Assembly: GCA_964580965.1 (NCBI GenBank)
Contig: CAZOLZ010000014.1
Location: 1 to 41,269, forward strand
Length of the DNA: 41,269 nt
From: CAIUKX01 sp964580965
GTDB taxonomy: Bacteria > Bacteroidota > Bacteroidia > Flavobacteriales_D > Crocinitomicaceae
Direction of reading: 5' to 3'
The number at the start of each line of letters is the position of its first letter. Position 1 is the first letter of the stretch. The position numbers were made by a program, and so were the translations under genes. Below are positions 24,070 through 31,773 of this stretch, in pieces. The notes beneath the pieces were generated by a model. That model saw nothing but the letters and a program-made list of their open reading frames with translations. It was not told the DNA's origin and made no database searches.

Positions 24070-25110
24070 TTAATTTTCTTTAAAATGGTTCCATCCTTGA
24101 GCTGTTAACTCGACGGCCGACCCATTTTTATCGACATAATAAGTACCATCTTGAGGCGCTGTTATATGACCGATAACAGTCATGTTTGGATTTCCTTTTA
24201 TTTTATCAAAATCACTTTGTTTTACCGTAAATAATAATTCGTAATCCTCACCACCATTCAACGCACAAGTGTTTGGATCTAAATTAAAGTCAATGGCTGT
24301 CATTGATGTTTGACCATCAATTGGTAATTTTTCATCATAAATATGACAACCCACATTGCTTGCTTTACAAATGTGTAATATTTCAGAGGCTAAACCATCT
24401 GATATATCAATCATAGATGTTGGAACAACATCCAATTCTTTTAAGTACTTAACAATATCAAGCCTTGCTTCTGGTTTTAATTGACGTTTTAAAATGTAAT
24501 CATGACCATCTAAATCAGGTTGGATATCTGGATTTGTCTTGAAAACTTCTTTTTCTCTCTCTAACAATTGAAGTCCAACGAAAGCTCCTCCCAAATCACC
24601 TGAAACAACAACTAAATCAAATTCATTTGCTCCACTTCTGTATGAAATTTCCTTATTTTTTGCTTTTCCAACTGCTGTTACAGAAAGTGTTAATCCGGAT
24701 ATCGATGATGTTGTGTCCCCACCAATTAGGTCAACATTATAAGCTTGACAAGCTGCATGGATTCCTTCATACAATTCCTCCAATGCTTCAATTGGGAAAC
24801 GGTTAGATACAGCAATAGAAACTGTAACTTGCTCAGCTACTCCATTCATAGCACAGATATCAGAAACATTCACTGCTATTGCTTTATAACCTAGATGTTT
24901 CAAAGGCATGTACATCAAATTAAAATGGACCCCCTCAATTAATGTATCTGTTGAAATCAATAAAGATTCTTCCTCATTGTGGTAAATTACAGCAGCGTCA
25001 TCACCAATTCCTTTTAAAGTGGATTTGTTTTTATTTTCAAACTTCTTTGTCAAATGGTCAATTAAACCAAACTCACCCAAATCGCTTAACTCTGTTCGTT
25101 TTTCGCTCAT
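24070..25110 (-). CDS. thiL: thiamine-phosphate kinase
   Basis: 346 residues. Phosphorylates thiamine phosphate to thiamine diphosphate with ATP. It belongs to the PurM/ThiL fold: 'GIGDDAAVI' (35-43) and 'STDTLIEGVHF' bind Mg2+ and substrate, 'DLIGGDTTSS' is the second acidic cluster, 'ISDGLASEILHI' the third, and 'GGEDYELLFTV' the ThiL-specific C-terminal motif. Soluble. The direct neighbour lpdA serves the thiamine-diphosphate-dependent dehydrogenase complexes, a sensible context though not the same transcript. Divergent from the 25236 gene. Confidence 0.95.
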   Translation of the reverse strand: MSEKRTELSDLGEFGLIDHLTKKFENKNKSTLKGIGDDAAVIYHNEEESLLISTDTLIEGVHFNLMYMPLKHLGYKAIAVNVSDICAMNGVAEQVTVSIAVSNRFPIEALEELYEGIHAACQAYNVDLIGGDTTSSISGLTLSVTAVGKAKNKEISYRSGANEFDLVVVSGDLGGAFVGLQLLEREKEVFKTNPDIQPDLDGHDYILKRQLKPEARLDIVKYLKELDVVPTSMIDISDGLASEILHICKASNVGCHIYDEKLPIDGQTSMTAIDFNLDPNTCALNGGEDYELLFTVKQSDFDKIKGNPNMTVIGHITAPQDGTYYVDKNGSAVELTAQGWNHFKEN

Positions 25111-25128
25111 AAATTAAATTTATTGCCA

Positions 25129-25136
25129 CAAAGATA
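25129..25136 (-). promoter_or_regulatory. -7 element (TATCTTTG) for thiL
   Basis: TATCTTTG on the minus strand, 18 bases before the thiL ATG; exact TAnnTTTG match in a short divergent region. Confidence 0.6.
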
Positions 25137-25145
25137 AAAACCTTA

Positions 25146-25176
25146 TTTGTTAACTGTTCTTTTATACCTATTTTTG
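25146..25176 (+). promoter_or_regulatory. promoter of the cytochrome-hflX unit
   Basis: TTTG (25146-25149), a 19-base spacer, then TATTTTTG (25169-25176), an exact match to TTTG-N19-TAnnTTTG. It is arranged head-to-head with the thiL promoter within 50 bases. Confidence 0.8.
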
Positions 25177-25235
25177 TTGTTTGTGATGAGAAAATTCTTA
25201 GCACAAAACTTTTAAAACATTTAAAAATATACACA

Positions 25236-25676
25236 ATGTATCAAGCTTTTTTACACATTCACTCAGGATTAAGGTGGGTCGTTTTAATCTTAATAATCAC
25301 AGCAATTTTCAATGCCATTGGAGGTAAAAAAAGAAACTCATATGAAAAGAAAGATAAGTTAATTAACTTATTTACAATGGTTTCAATGCACACTCAATTA
25401 TTAATAGGTTTAGTTCTTTATTTCATTTCACCTCGTGTAAATTTTGCATCTGGATGGATGAAAGATCCAAGCTCTCGCTTTTATGGAATGGAACATTTAT
25501 TAATGATGATTATTGCTATTGTTTTGTTGACTATCGGAAGAAAAAAAGCAGAAAAAGCAACAGATGCCATCAAAAAGCACAAAACAATTATTACATGGTA
25601 TGTAATTGCATTAATATTAGTTTTCGCTGCAATTCCTTGGCCATTTAGAACTGCACTTGGAGGACAATGGTTCTAA
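25236..25676 (+). CDS. four-helix membrane protein with membrane-edge histidines, possible b-type haem protein
   Basis: 146 residues, four predicted helices (about 12-29, 43-63, 84-101, 117-135). One or two histidines lie at or in each: His7/His9 (HIHSGLRW), His52 (MHTQLL), His87 (MEHLLM) and His115 (KKHKTI). This pattern suggests haem b or metal binding, as in small cytochrome b561-like or CopD-like proteins, but no named family is certain. The next gene, a cytochrome c lipoprotein, starts inside its last codons (ATG at 25667), so the two are translationally coupled and may form a redox pair. Confidence 0.6.
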   Translation: MYQAFLHIHSGLRWVVLILIITAIFNAIGGKKRNSYEKKDKLINLFTMVSMHTQLLIGLVLYFISPRVNFASGWMKDPSSRFYGMEHLLMMIIAIVLLTIGRKKAEKATDAIKKHKTIITWYVIALILVFAAIPWPFRTALGGQWF

Positions 25677-25987
25677 AAAAACATTACATATTATTTATAA
25701 TTTTAGTTGGATTATTTTCTTGTACTGAACGTAAAGCACAAGAAAATAATTCCAACACTATATCTGATAGTTACTCCAAACAACTTTACACCCTTAATTG
25801 TGCTTCTTGTCATGGAAAAGACGGAAGACTTGGCGTTGCTGGAGCAAAAGATTTGAGTCAAACTTCATTATCTGATAATGAAAAGAAAAACATCATTTTA
25901 GAGGGACAAAATGGAATGCCTTCTTTTGAAAATCGTTTGGAAATTGAAGATATAGATTCTATCATTCAATACATAAATAACTTCTAG
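25667..25987 (+). CDS. cytochrome c lipoprotein
   Basis: 106 residues. Lipoprotein signal with lipobox 'LFSC' (Cys19). A single class I-type haem c site 'CASCH' (45-49), and the probable axial Met84 in 'NGMPSF'. The small c-type domain spans about 37-106 ('LYTLNCASCHGKDGRLGVAG', 'IIQYINNF'). It would be a membrane-anchored electron carrier on the periplasmic side. Coupled by a 10-base overlap to the four-helix His protein, and followed 8 bases later by hflX. Confidence 0.9.
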   Translation: MVLKKHYILFIILVGLFSCTERKAQENNSNTISDSYSKQLYTLNCASCHGKDGRLGVAGAKDLSQTSLSDNEKKNIILEGQNGMPSFENRLEIEDIDSIIQYINNF

Positions 25988-25995
25988 AGACTTCA

Positions 25996-27201
25996 ATGAA
26001 CAAAACAGGAGAACACGTTTTAGTAGATGCCAAAGAAGAAAAGTGCATTTTAGTAGGAATTATCACTCAAAAAATCACAGAAGAAATTGCTAAAGAATAT
26101 ATTGAAGAATTACGTTTTTTAGCAGAAACTGCTGGCGCATTTACTGAGAAAGTTTTTCTTCAAAAAATGACTGCTGAAAACCCTAAAACGTTTGTTGGAA
26201 CTGGTAAAATTGAAGAAATTAAAGAGTATATCAAGTCGAATGATATTGACATTGCTATTTTTGATGATGAACTTTCTCCATCACAATTGAGAAATATTGA
26301 GCGTATTCTTCAAATAAAAGTACTCGATAGAAACAACTTAATTTTAGATATTTTCGCAAATAGAGCAAGAACCTCAAGTGCCAAAACTCAAGTTGAATTA
26401 GCTCAATTACAATATTTACTCCCTCGTTTAACAAACTTATGGACTCACCTTGAGCGTCAAAAAGGGGGGATTGGTATGAGAGGTCCTGGGGAAACACAAA
26501 TTGAGACAGATAGACGAATTATTAACTCGAAAATTGCTCTATTAAAGGATAAATTACGTCAAATTGAAAAGCAAACTTCTGTTCAACGAGGAAATAGAGG
26601 TCAACTAGTTCGCGCCGCATTAGTTGGTTACACAAACGTTGGAAAAAGTACTTTGATGAATTTATTAAGTAAAACAGAAGTTTTTGCTGAAAATAAGTTG
26701 TTTGCAACGCTTGACACAACCGTCCGAAAAGTTGTTGTGGATAATTTACCTTTTTTACTAACTGACACTGTTGGATTCATTAGAAAACTACCTCATCAAT
26801 TAGTAGAATCTTTTAAGTCAACATTGGATGAAGTTCGAGAAGCAGACTTATTGATTCATATTTTAGATATTTCTCATCCTAATTTTGAAGACCATTACAA
26901 TGTGGTTAATGAAACATTAGCTGAAATTGATAAAAGTGAAAAACCAACCATCTTGGTGTTTAATAAAATTGACGCATATCAACACGTCGAAAAAGACCCT
27001 GACGACCCCAGCCCAATGAAACTTGAAAACTACTCTCTAGAAGATTTAAAAAAGACATGGATGTCTAAACTAAACGGACGATTATGTGTGTTCATTTCTG
27101 CACAAAATAAGGAGAACATAGATGAACTTAAAACTATTGTATACGAGGAAGTTAAACGCATTTTTAAAGTTCGTTACCCATACAATAATTTCTTGTACTA
27201 A
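25996..27201 (+). CDS. hflX: ribosome-associated GTPase HflX
   Basis: 401 residues. The N-terminal HflX domain includes 'NPKTFVGTGKIEEI' (62-75) and the linker 'IGMRGPGETQIETDRR' (159-174), both family hallmarks. G domain: G1 'GYTNVGKST' (211-219), switch 'LFATLDTTVRK' (235-245), G3 'DTVGF' (257-261), G4 'NKID', G5-like 'ISAQ'. HflX splits stalled or hibernating ribosomes after stress. Third gene of the cytochrome unit; no functional link to the redox genes is evident. Confidence 0.95.
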   Translation: MNKTGEHVLVDAKEEKCILVGIITQKITEEIAKEYIEELRFLAETAGAFTEKVFLQKMTAENPKTFVGTGKIEEIKEYIKSNDIDIAIFDDELSPSQLRNIERILQIKVLDRNNLILDIFANRARTSSAKTQVELAQLQYLLPRLTNLWTHLERQKGGIGMRGPGETQIETDRRIINSKIALLKDKLRQIEKQTSVQRGNRGQLVRAALVGYTNVGKSTLMNLLSKTEVFAENKLFATLDTTVRKVVVDNLPFLLTDTVGFIRKLPHQLVESFKSTLDEVREADLLIHILDISHPNFEDHYNVVNETLAEIDKSEKPTILVFNKIDAYQHVEKDPDDPSPMKLENYSLEDLKKTWMSKLNGRLCVFISAQNKENIDELKTIVYEEVKRIFKVRYPYNNFLY

Positions 27202-27218
27202 ATAGACTTCTGATTTAT

Positions 27219-27255
27219 AACGTATTTTGGGCAACTTTTTTAAAAAATATACGTT
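27219..27255. repeat. inverted repeat upstream of the adhesin gene
   Basis: AACGTAT (27219-27225) and its exact complement ATACGTT (27249-27255), separated by 23 bases. It lies in the 66-base gap between hflX and the T9SS protein. It could be an operator or a weak terminator; there is no convincing T-tract after the second arm. Confidence 0.3.
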
Positions 27256-27267
27256 CTAATTTAAATA

Positions 27268-29637
27268 ATGAAAAATCTATTTTTTTTCATATTAATTGTT
27301 CTTGGACCTTTAGAATTGTTTAGTCAGTTAACAACAAGTACTGCTCAAGGTCCTACTGCCCTTGTTCAAAACATTCTTTTAGGGCCTGGTGTTACTGTAT
27401 CTAACATTCAGTACAATGGAGCAAACACAGCAATTGGTTCTTTTACAGCACCAAATACTAACTTAGGCATAGCTTCAGGTATTGTTATGACTACAGGTAC
27501 CGTTTTAAATAATGGAAATGGGCCTCATGGACCAAATAACCAAGCTTCATCTGGATTCGACAACAAAACACCAGGATTAAGTTTGTTAAGTAATCTTGTT
27601 GGTGGAACCACAACTTATAATGCTTCAATACTTGAATTTGATTTTGTACCCTACTCGGACACTGTAAGATTTAAATACGTTTTTGGTTCTGAAGAGTACC
27701 CTGAATTTGTTGGTTCCACATTTAATGATGTATTTGCTTTTTTCATAAGTGGACCCGGTATTGCCGGTCAGCAAAATATTGCAAAACTAGCAAATGGACA
27801 AGCTGTTACAATTAATAATGTAAATAGTGGATCTAATAATCTTTTTTATGTAGATAATGGTGATGGTTCAACACCTCCTTATGACAGTTCTCCTCAATAC
27901 ATTCAATACGATGGATTTACAAAAGTTCTTGAAGCCGTATCCAAGGTTGAATGTGGGGAAACTTATCACTTAATTATAACTTTAGCTGATGCAGGGGATT
28001 CTATGTATGATTCTGGAATTTTTCTTGAAGCGAACAGTTTATCCTCTGAAGGAGACTTTAATGTTTCAAGTTCAATCTCTTATCAAGCGTATGGAGATAG
28101 CAAAACCTTAGCTGAAGGATGTGTTAGCGGTAGTGTAACATTTGAAAGAAGTGGGAATAATTTACCAGCATTAACTATACCAATTACAATCTCTGGAACT
28201 GCAACAAATGGAGTTGATTATACAACAATACCAAGTTCTATTTCATTTAATCAAAATCAAACATCTGTCACTTTAAATTTTGACGCGATAAGCGATGGTA
28301 ATCAAGAACCAGACGAAACTATTTTGTTAAGTTTTGTGACAAAAGATGCTTGTAACAATGATGTTATTCTTGACGTTGATTTTATTATTAAAGACCCAGA
28401 ACCTATTCAAGTAACAGTAGAGAGTGGAGGCGTTTTATGTCCTGGAGATGATTTAGAAGTAATTGCATCAATTACAGGTGGAGTTGGTCCATTTAGTTAT
28501 TTATGGAATACGAATGAGACAACCTCAAGTATCTTTGTTACACCTTCAACCACATCAGTATATACCGTTAATGTTTACGATAACTGTTTGCAAACAAACA
28601 CGACAGCATCTGGAACTGTGAATGTTCCAGTATATCAACCAATTTCTTTAAATACTTCAGGAGATATTACAGAGACCTGTCCATATGTTCCACATACGCT
28701 CGAGGTATTCCCTAATGGTGGTGCAGGTAATTATACATTTCAATGGGAAAGTAATACACAATCTGATATCATTGGGAATTCATCTTCTTTAGATGTGCTT
28801 CCAAGTACTACCACTAACTTTAAAATAAAAGTTACAGATCAATGTGGAATTGCAGATTCTACAAATATTCTTTATACTGTAACTAGTCCTCCAATGCAAA
28901 TTACAATATCAAATGATACATTAATTTGTCCTGGAGATTCTGCGCTTGTTTCTGTATCAGCTTCTGGAGGTGTTCCAGATTATGTATTCTTATGGAATGA
29001 AACAAGAGACACGACAATGAACGTTTGGGTTAAACCGGACTCAACTTCAGTATACACCGTCTCAGCTTCAGACTCTTGTCAAACATTTAGTTTACATGGA
29101 CAAGTAACTGTTAGTGTTACAAAACCAATACCCGATTTTAAAATAGTTAGTTCATTAGTCTTTGATGGTTTACCGATAACTTTTCAAAACCTTACTCAAG
29201 GAGGAGAAACCTATCAATGGGATTTGGGTAATGGTGAAACATCACAATTAACTAATCCAACAACTATTTACAATACTCATGGCTACTTTGATGTCAATTT
29301 AATTGCTATAGATTCAATTGGATGTAAAGATACTCTTGTTAAAACCATTTTTATTGAAGAGGCATATTACTTATATGTTCCAAATACATTTACTCCAAAT
29401 GAAAACAGGGTAAACAATCTCTTTCAAGCATCAACTGAAGGAATTAAAGATTTAAGCATTGAGATCTTTAATAGATGGGGAGAAGAAATTTTTAGTTCTA
29501 ATGACCCAGATTTTGAATGGGATGGGACGTTTAATGGGAACAATTGTAAAACAGGAACTTATATTTATAAAATAAAATATATGACAAATTCAGGAAGAGA
29601 CTTTGAAGTAAATGGCCATATCAATTTGATTAGATAA
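27268..29637 (+). CDS. choice-of-anchor L domain protein with T9SS type B sorting domain
   Basis: 789 residues. Signal peptide 1-20 (ends LFSQ). Choice-of-anchor L domain about 35-250 ('GIVMTTGTVL', 'FGSEEYPEFVGSTFNDVFAF'). A Calx-beta-like domain follows to about 370 ('FERSGNNLPALTIPITISG', 'DGNQEPDETILLSF'). Then three Ig/SprB-like repeats (about 375-620), each with a Y-x-F-x-W-x core and a Cys pair, and a PKD domain (about 625-700, 'YQWDLGNGETSQLTNP'). The gliding-motility-associated C-terminal domain is 701-789 ('YVPNTFTPNENRVNN', 'FNRWGEEIF', 'KTGTYIYKI'). Exported by T9SS to the cell surface; probable adhesin. Confidence 0.9.
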   Translation: MKNLFFFILIVLGPLELFSQLTTSTAQGPTALVQNILLGPGVTVSNIQYNGANTAIGSFTAPNTNLGIASGIVMTTGTVLNNGNGPHGPNNQASSGFDNKTPGLSLLSNLVGGTTTYNASILEFDFVPYSDTVRFKYVFGSEEYPEFVGSTFNDVFAFFISGPGIAGQQNIAKLANGQAVTINNVNSGSNNLFYVDNGDGSTPPYDSSPQYIQYDGFTKVLEAVSKVECGETYHLIITLADAGDSMYDSGIFLEANSLSSEGDFNVSSSISYQAYGDSKTLAEGCVSGSVTFERSGNNLPALTIPITISGTATNGVDYTTIPSSISFNQNQTSVTLNFDAISDGNQEPDETILLSFVTKDACNNDVILDVDFIIKDPEPIQVTVESGGVLCPGDDLEVIASITGGVGPFSYLWNTNETTSSIFVTPSTTSVYTVNVYDNCLQTNTTASGTVNVPVYQPISLNTSGDITETCPYVPHTLEVFPNGGAGNYTFQWESNTQSDIIGNSSSLDVLPSTTTNFKIKVTDQCGIADSTNILYTVTSPPMQITISNDTLICPGDSALVSVSASGGVPDYVFLWNETRDTTMNVWVKPDSTSVYTVSASDSCQTFSLHGQVTVSVTKPIPDFKIVSSLVFDGLPITFQNLTQGGETYQWDLGNGETSQLTNPTTIYNTHGYFDVNLIAIDSIGCKDTLVKTIFIEEAYYLYVPNTFTPNENRVNNLFQASTEGIKDLSIEIFNRWGEEIFSSNDPDFEWDGTFNGNNCKTGTYIYKIKYMTNSGRDFEVNGHINLIR

Positions 29638-29660
29638 TAATAGCATGTCATATTTTTTAA

Positions 29661-29668
29661 TAAATTTG
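29661..29668 (+). promoter_or_regulatory. -7 element (TAAATTTG) for queA
   Basis: TAAATTTG 48 bases before the queA ATG. Fits TAnnTTTG; no well-placed -33 TTTG seen. Confidence 0.4.
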
Positions 29669-29716
29669 CAATCTTTTGTCCGAAATAAATATTAACGTTA
29701 AGAAATATATATACAA

Positions 29717-30766
29717 ATGAAACTTTCCGAGTTTAATTTTGACTTACCAGAAGACTTAATCGCTGAATATCCAGTTGAAAACCGTGACGAATCTAGATTA
29801 ATGGTTGTTCACAGAGATACAGGAAAAATAGAGCATAAGTTATTCAAAGATGTTATCAATTATTTTGATGACGGTGATGTTATGATTATGAATAACACAA
29901 AGGTTTTTCCTGCAAGAATGTATGGAAATAAAGAAAAGACTGGTGCTAAGATTGAAGTTTTCTTATTGAGAGAATTAAATAGAGAAAGCCTTTTATGGGA
30001 TGTATTGGTTGATCCTGCAAGAAAAATTCGTATTGGAAATAAATTATACTTTGGTGAGGATGACTCTCTTGTAGCTGAAGTGATTGATAATACTACATCA
30101 AGGGGAAGAACACTTAGATTCTTATTTGACGGACCATATGAAGAATTTAAAGCTAAAATCACAGAATTAGGAGAGACACCAATTCCAAAGTACATTAAAA
30201 GAGAAGTTGAAGAATCTGACGAAGAAAGATATCAAACAATCTTTGCTAAAGAGGAAGGGGCTGTGGCTGCACCGACAGCTGGTTTACATTTTTCTAAGCA
30301 ACTTTTAAAAAGATTAGAATTAAAAGGGGTAAACTTTTCTGAAGTAACCTTACATATTGGATTAGGAACATTTAGACCTGTTGAAGTTGAAGATTTAACA
30401 AAACATAAAATGGATTCCGAACAAGCAATTATCACTGCTAAAGCTGCTGATATTGTAAATAACGGAATCAAAAATAAAAAAAGGATTTGTGCAGTTGGGA
30501 CAACATGTATGAGAACAATTGAATCGGCTGTTTCAACAGAAGGAACCTTAAACACTTACAATGGATGGACGAATAAATTTATTTATCCTCCTTACGATTT
30601 CAGTATTGCAAATTGCATGATTACAAATTTCCATACTCCTTTATCGACATTACTTATGATGATCTCTGCGTTTTGTGGTCACGAACTAATGGTTGAAGCA
30701 TACAAACAAGCAGTTAAGCAAAAATATCGCTTCTATTCATATGGAGATGCGATGTTAATCTTGTAA
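29717..30766 (+). CDS. queA: S-adenosylmethionine:tRNA ribosyltransferase-isomerase
   Basis: 349 residues. Transfers and isomerises the ribosyl part of SAM onto 7-aminomethyl-7-deazaguanine in tRNA, making epoxyqueuosine. 'LPEDLIAEYPVENRDESRLMV' is the N-terminal hallmark; 'VMIMNNTKVFPARMYG', 'AAPTAGLHFSKQLL', 'VTLHIGLGTFRPV' and 'NFHTPLSTLLMM' are conserved blocks. Length is normal and the gene is intact. Monocistronic with a strong terminator. Confidence 0.97.
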   Translation: MKLSEFNFDLPEDLIAEYPVENRDESRLMVVHRDTGKIEHKLFKDVINYFDDGDVMIMNNTKVFPARMYGNKEKTGAKIEVFLLRELNRESLLWDVLVDPARKIRIGNKLYFGEDDSLVAEVIDNTTSRGRTLRFLFDGPYEEFKAKITELGETPIPKYIKREVEESDEERYQTIFAKEEGAVAAPTAGLHFSKQLLKRLELKGVNFSEVTLHIGLGTFRPVEVEDLTKHKMDSEQAIITAKAADIVNNGIKNKKRICAVGTTCMRTIESAVSTEGTLNTYNGWTNKFIYPPYDFSIANCMITNFHTPLSTLLMMISAFCGHELMVEAYKQAVKQKYRFYSYGDAMLIL

Positions 30767-30785
30767 ACACAAATTATTCATAATT

Positions 30786-30814
30786 AAGGCCGATGATATA
30801 TCGGCCTTTTTTTT
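30786..30814 (+). terminator. intrinsic terminator after queA
   Basis: AAGGCCGAT, a five-base loop, then ATCGGCCTT: nine perfect pairs followed by a run of Ts to 30814. It starts 20 bases past the queA stop. Confidence 0.95.
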
Positions 30815-30861
30815 GCTCAAATTTTAACTTAATTCATACACTCTTTCAAAAGTTTAATGCT

Positions 30862-30869
30862 TATCTTTG
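30862..30869 (+). promoter_or_regulatory. -7 element (TATCTTTG) for the oxidase operon
   Basis: TATCTTTG, an exact TAnnTTTG match, 31 bases before the ctaB ATG and just after the queA terminator. No -33 TTTG at the right spacing. Likely drives the seven genes from ctaB to the DUF420 gene. Confidence 0.55.
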
Positions 30870-30899
30870 TAAATAAGTTTTTGTTTAGACAACTTAAAT

Positions 30900-31754
30900 A
30901 TGTCAAAAAAATCAAAAATAAAATCATATATCGCATTTACTAAGTTTCGTTTAGCTTCTTTAGTAATCATATCAGCTTTAACAGGTTATTTATTTGCAGG
31001 AGGAAATGATGGAATCACTATCACCTATTTATTATTAGGTGGGTTCTTAGTAACAGCGGCTTCAAATGGCGCCAATCAAATCTGGGAAATCGAATTAGAC
31101 AAATTGATGCGAAGAACAGAAAATAGGCCTTTACCAACAGGAAATATGACTGTCAAGGAAGGTTTATTAGTTGTTGTATTTTGCCTTTTAACCGGTTTAT
31201 TTTTATTGTATAAAATAAACCTAATTTCAGCTACATTAAGTTTGTTTGCCTTCATAAGTTATGTGTTTATCTACACACCTATGAAGCGAATAACACCTTG
31301 GGCAGTTTTTGTAGGTGCATTTCCTGGAGCAATTCCACCAATGTTAGGAGCAATAGCTTATTCAGGGAAATTTGATTTTGTCGCTGGTGTTTTATTTTTG
31401 ATCCAATTCATATGGCAGTTTCCACATTTCTGGGCCATAGCATGGGTTGTTTTTGACGATTATAAAGCCGGAGGTTTTGCCTTATTACCTTCTAAAAATG
31501 GAAAATCTAAAAGTTCAGCATTTCAAATTGCTTTCTATTCATTTTTACTAATCCCTTTTAGCTTACTACCTTGGTTATTAGGTTGGACAGGAACAGCATC
31601 ACTTATAGTTGCTTCAATTTTAGGGTTGTTATTCTTTTTACAATCATACAAGTTGCTTCAAACTTGTTCAGATAAAGATGCAAAAAAATTAATGTTTGCT
31701 TCTTTTATTTATTTACCAATTATTCAATTTTTATACGTATTTGATAAAATTTGA
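30900..31754 (+). CDS. ctaB: haem O synthase (protohaem IX farnesyltransferase)
   Basis: 284 residues, about nine transmembrane helices, UbiA superfamily. Attaches farnesyl to haem b to give haem O for the terminal oxidase. The prenyl-diphosphate motif reads 'NQIWEIELDKLMRRTENRPL' (59-78); at the usually acidic D-x-D-x-D positions it has Glu, Glu, Asp (63, 65, 67), a conservative change. 'FPGAIPPMLG' and 'QFPHFWAIAW' are typical of CyoE/CtaB. First gene of the oxidase accessory operon, after a terminator and a -7 element. Confidence 0.93.
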   Translation: MSKKSKIKSYIAFTKFRLASLVIISALTGYLFAGGNDGITITYLLLGGFLVTAASNGANQIWEIELDKLMRRTENRPLPTGNMTVKEGLLVVVFCLLTGLFLLYKINLISATLSLFAFISYVFIYTPMKRITPWAVFVGAFPGAIPPMLGAIAYSGKFDFVAGVLFLIQFIWQFPHFWAIAWVVFDDYKAGGFALLPSKNGKSKSSAFQIAFYSFLLIPFSLLPWLLGWTGTASLIVASILGLLFFLQSYKLLQTCSDKDAKKLMFASFIYLPIIQFLYVFDKI

Positions 31755-31773
31755 TAATTAATTTTTTCAGATT

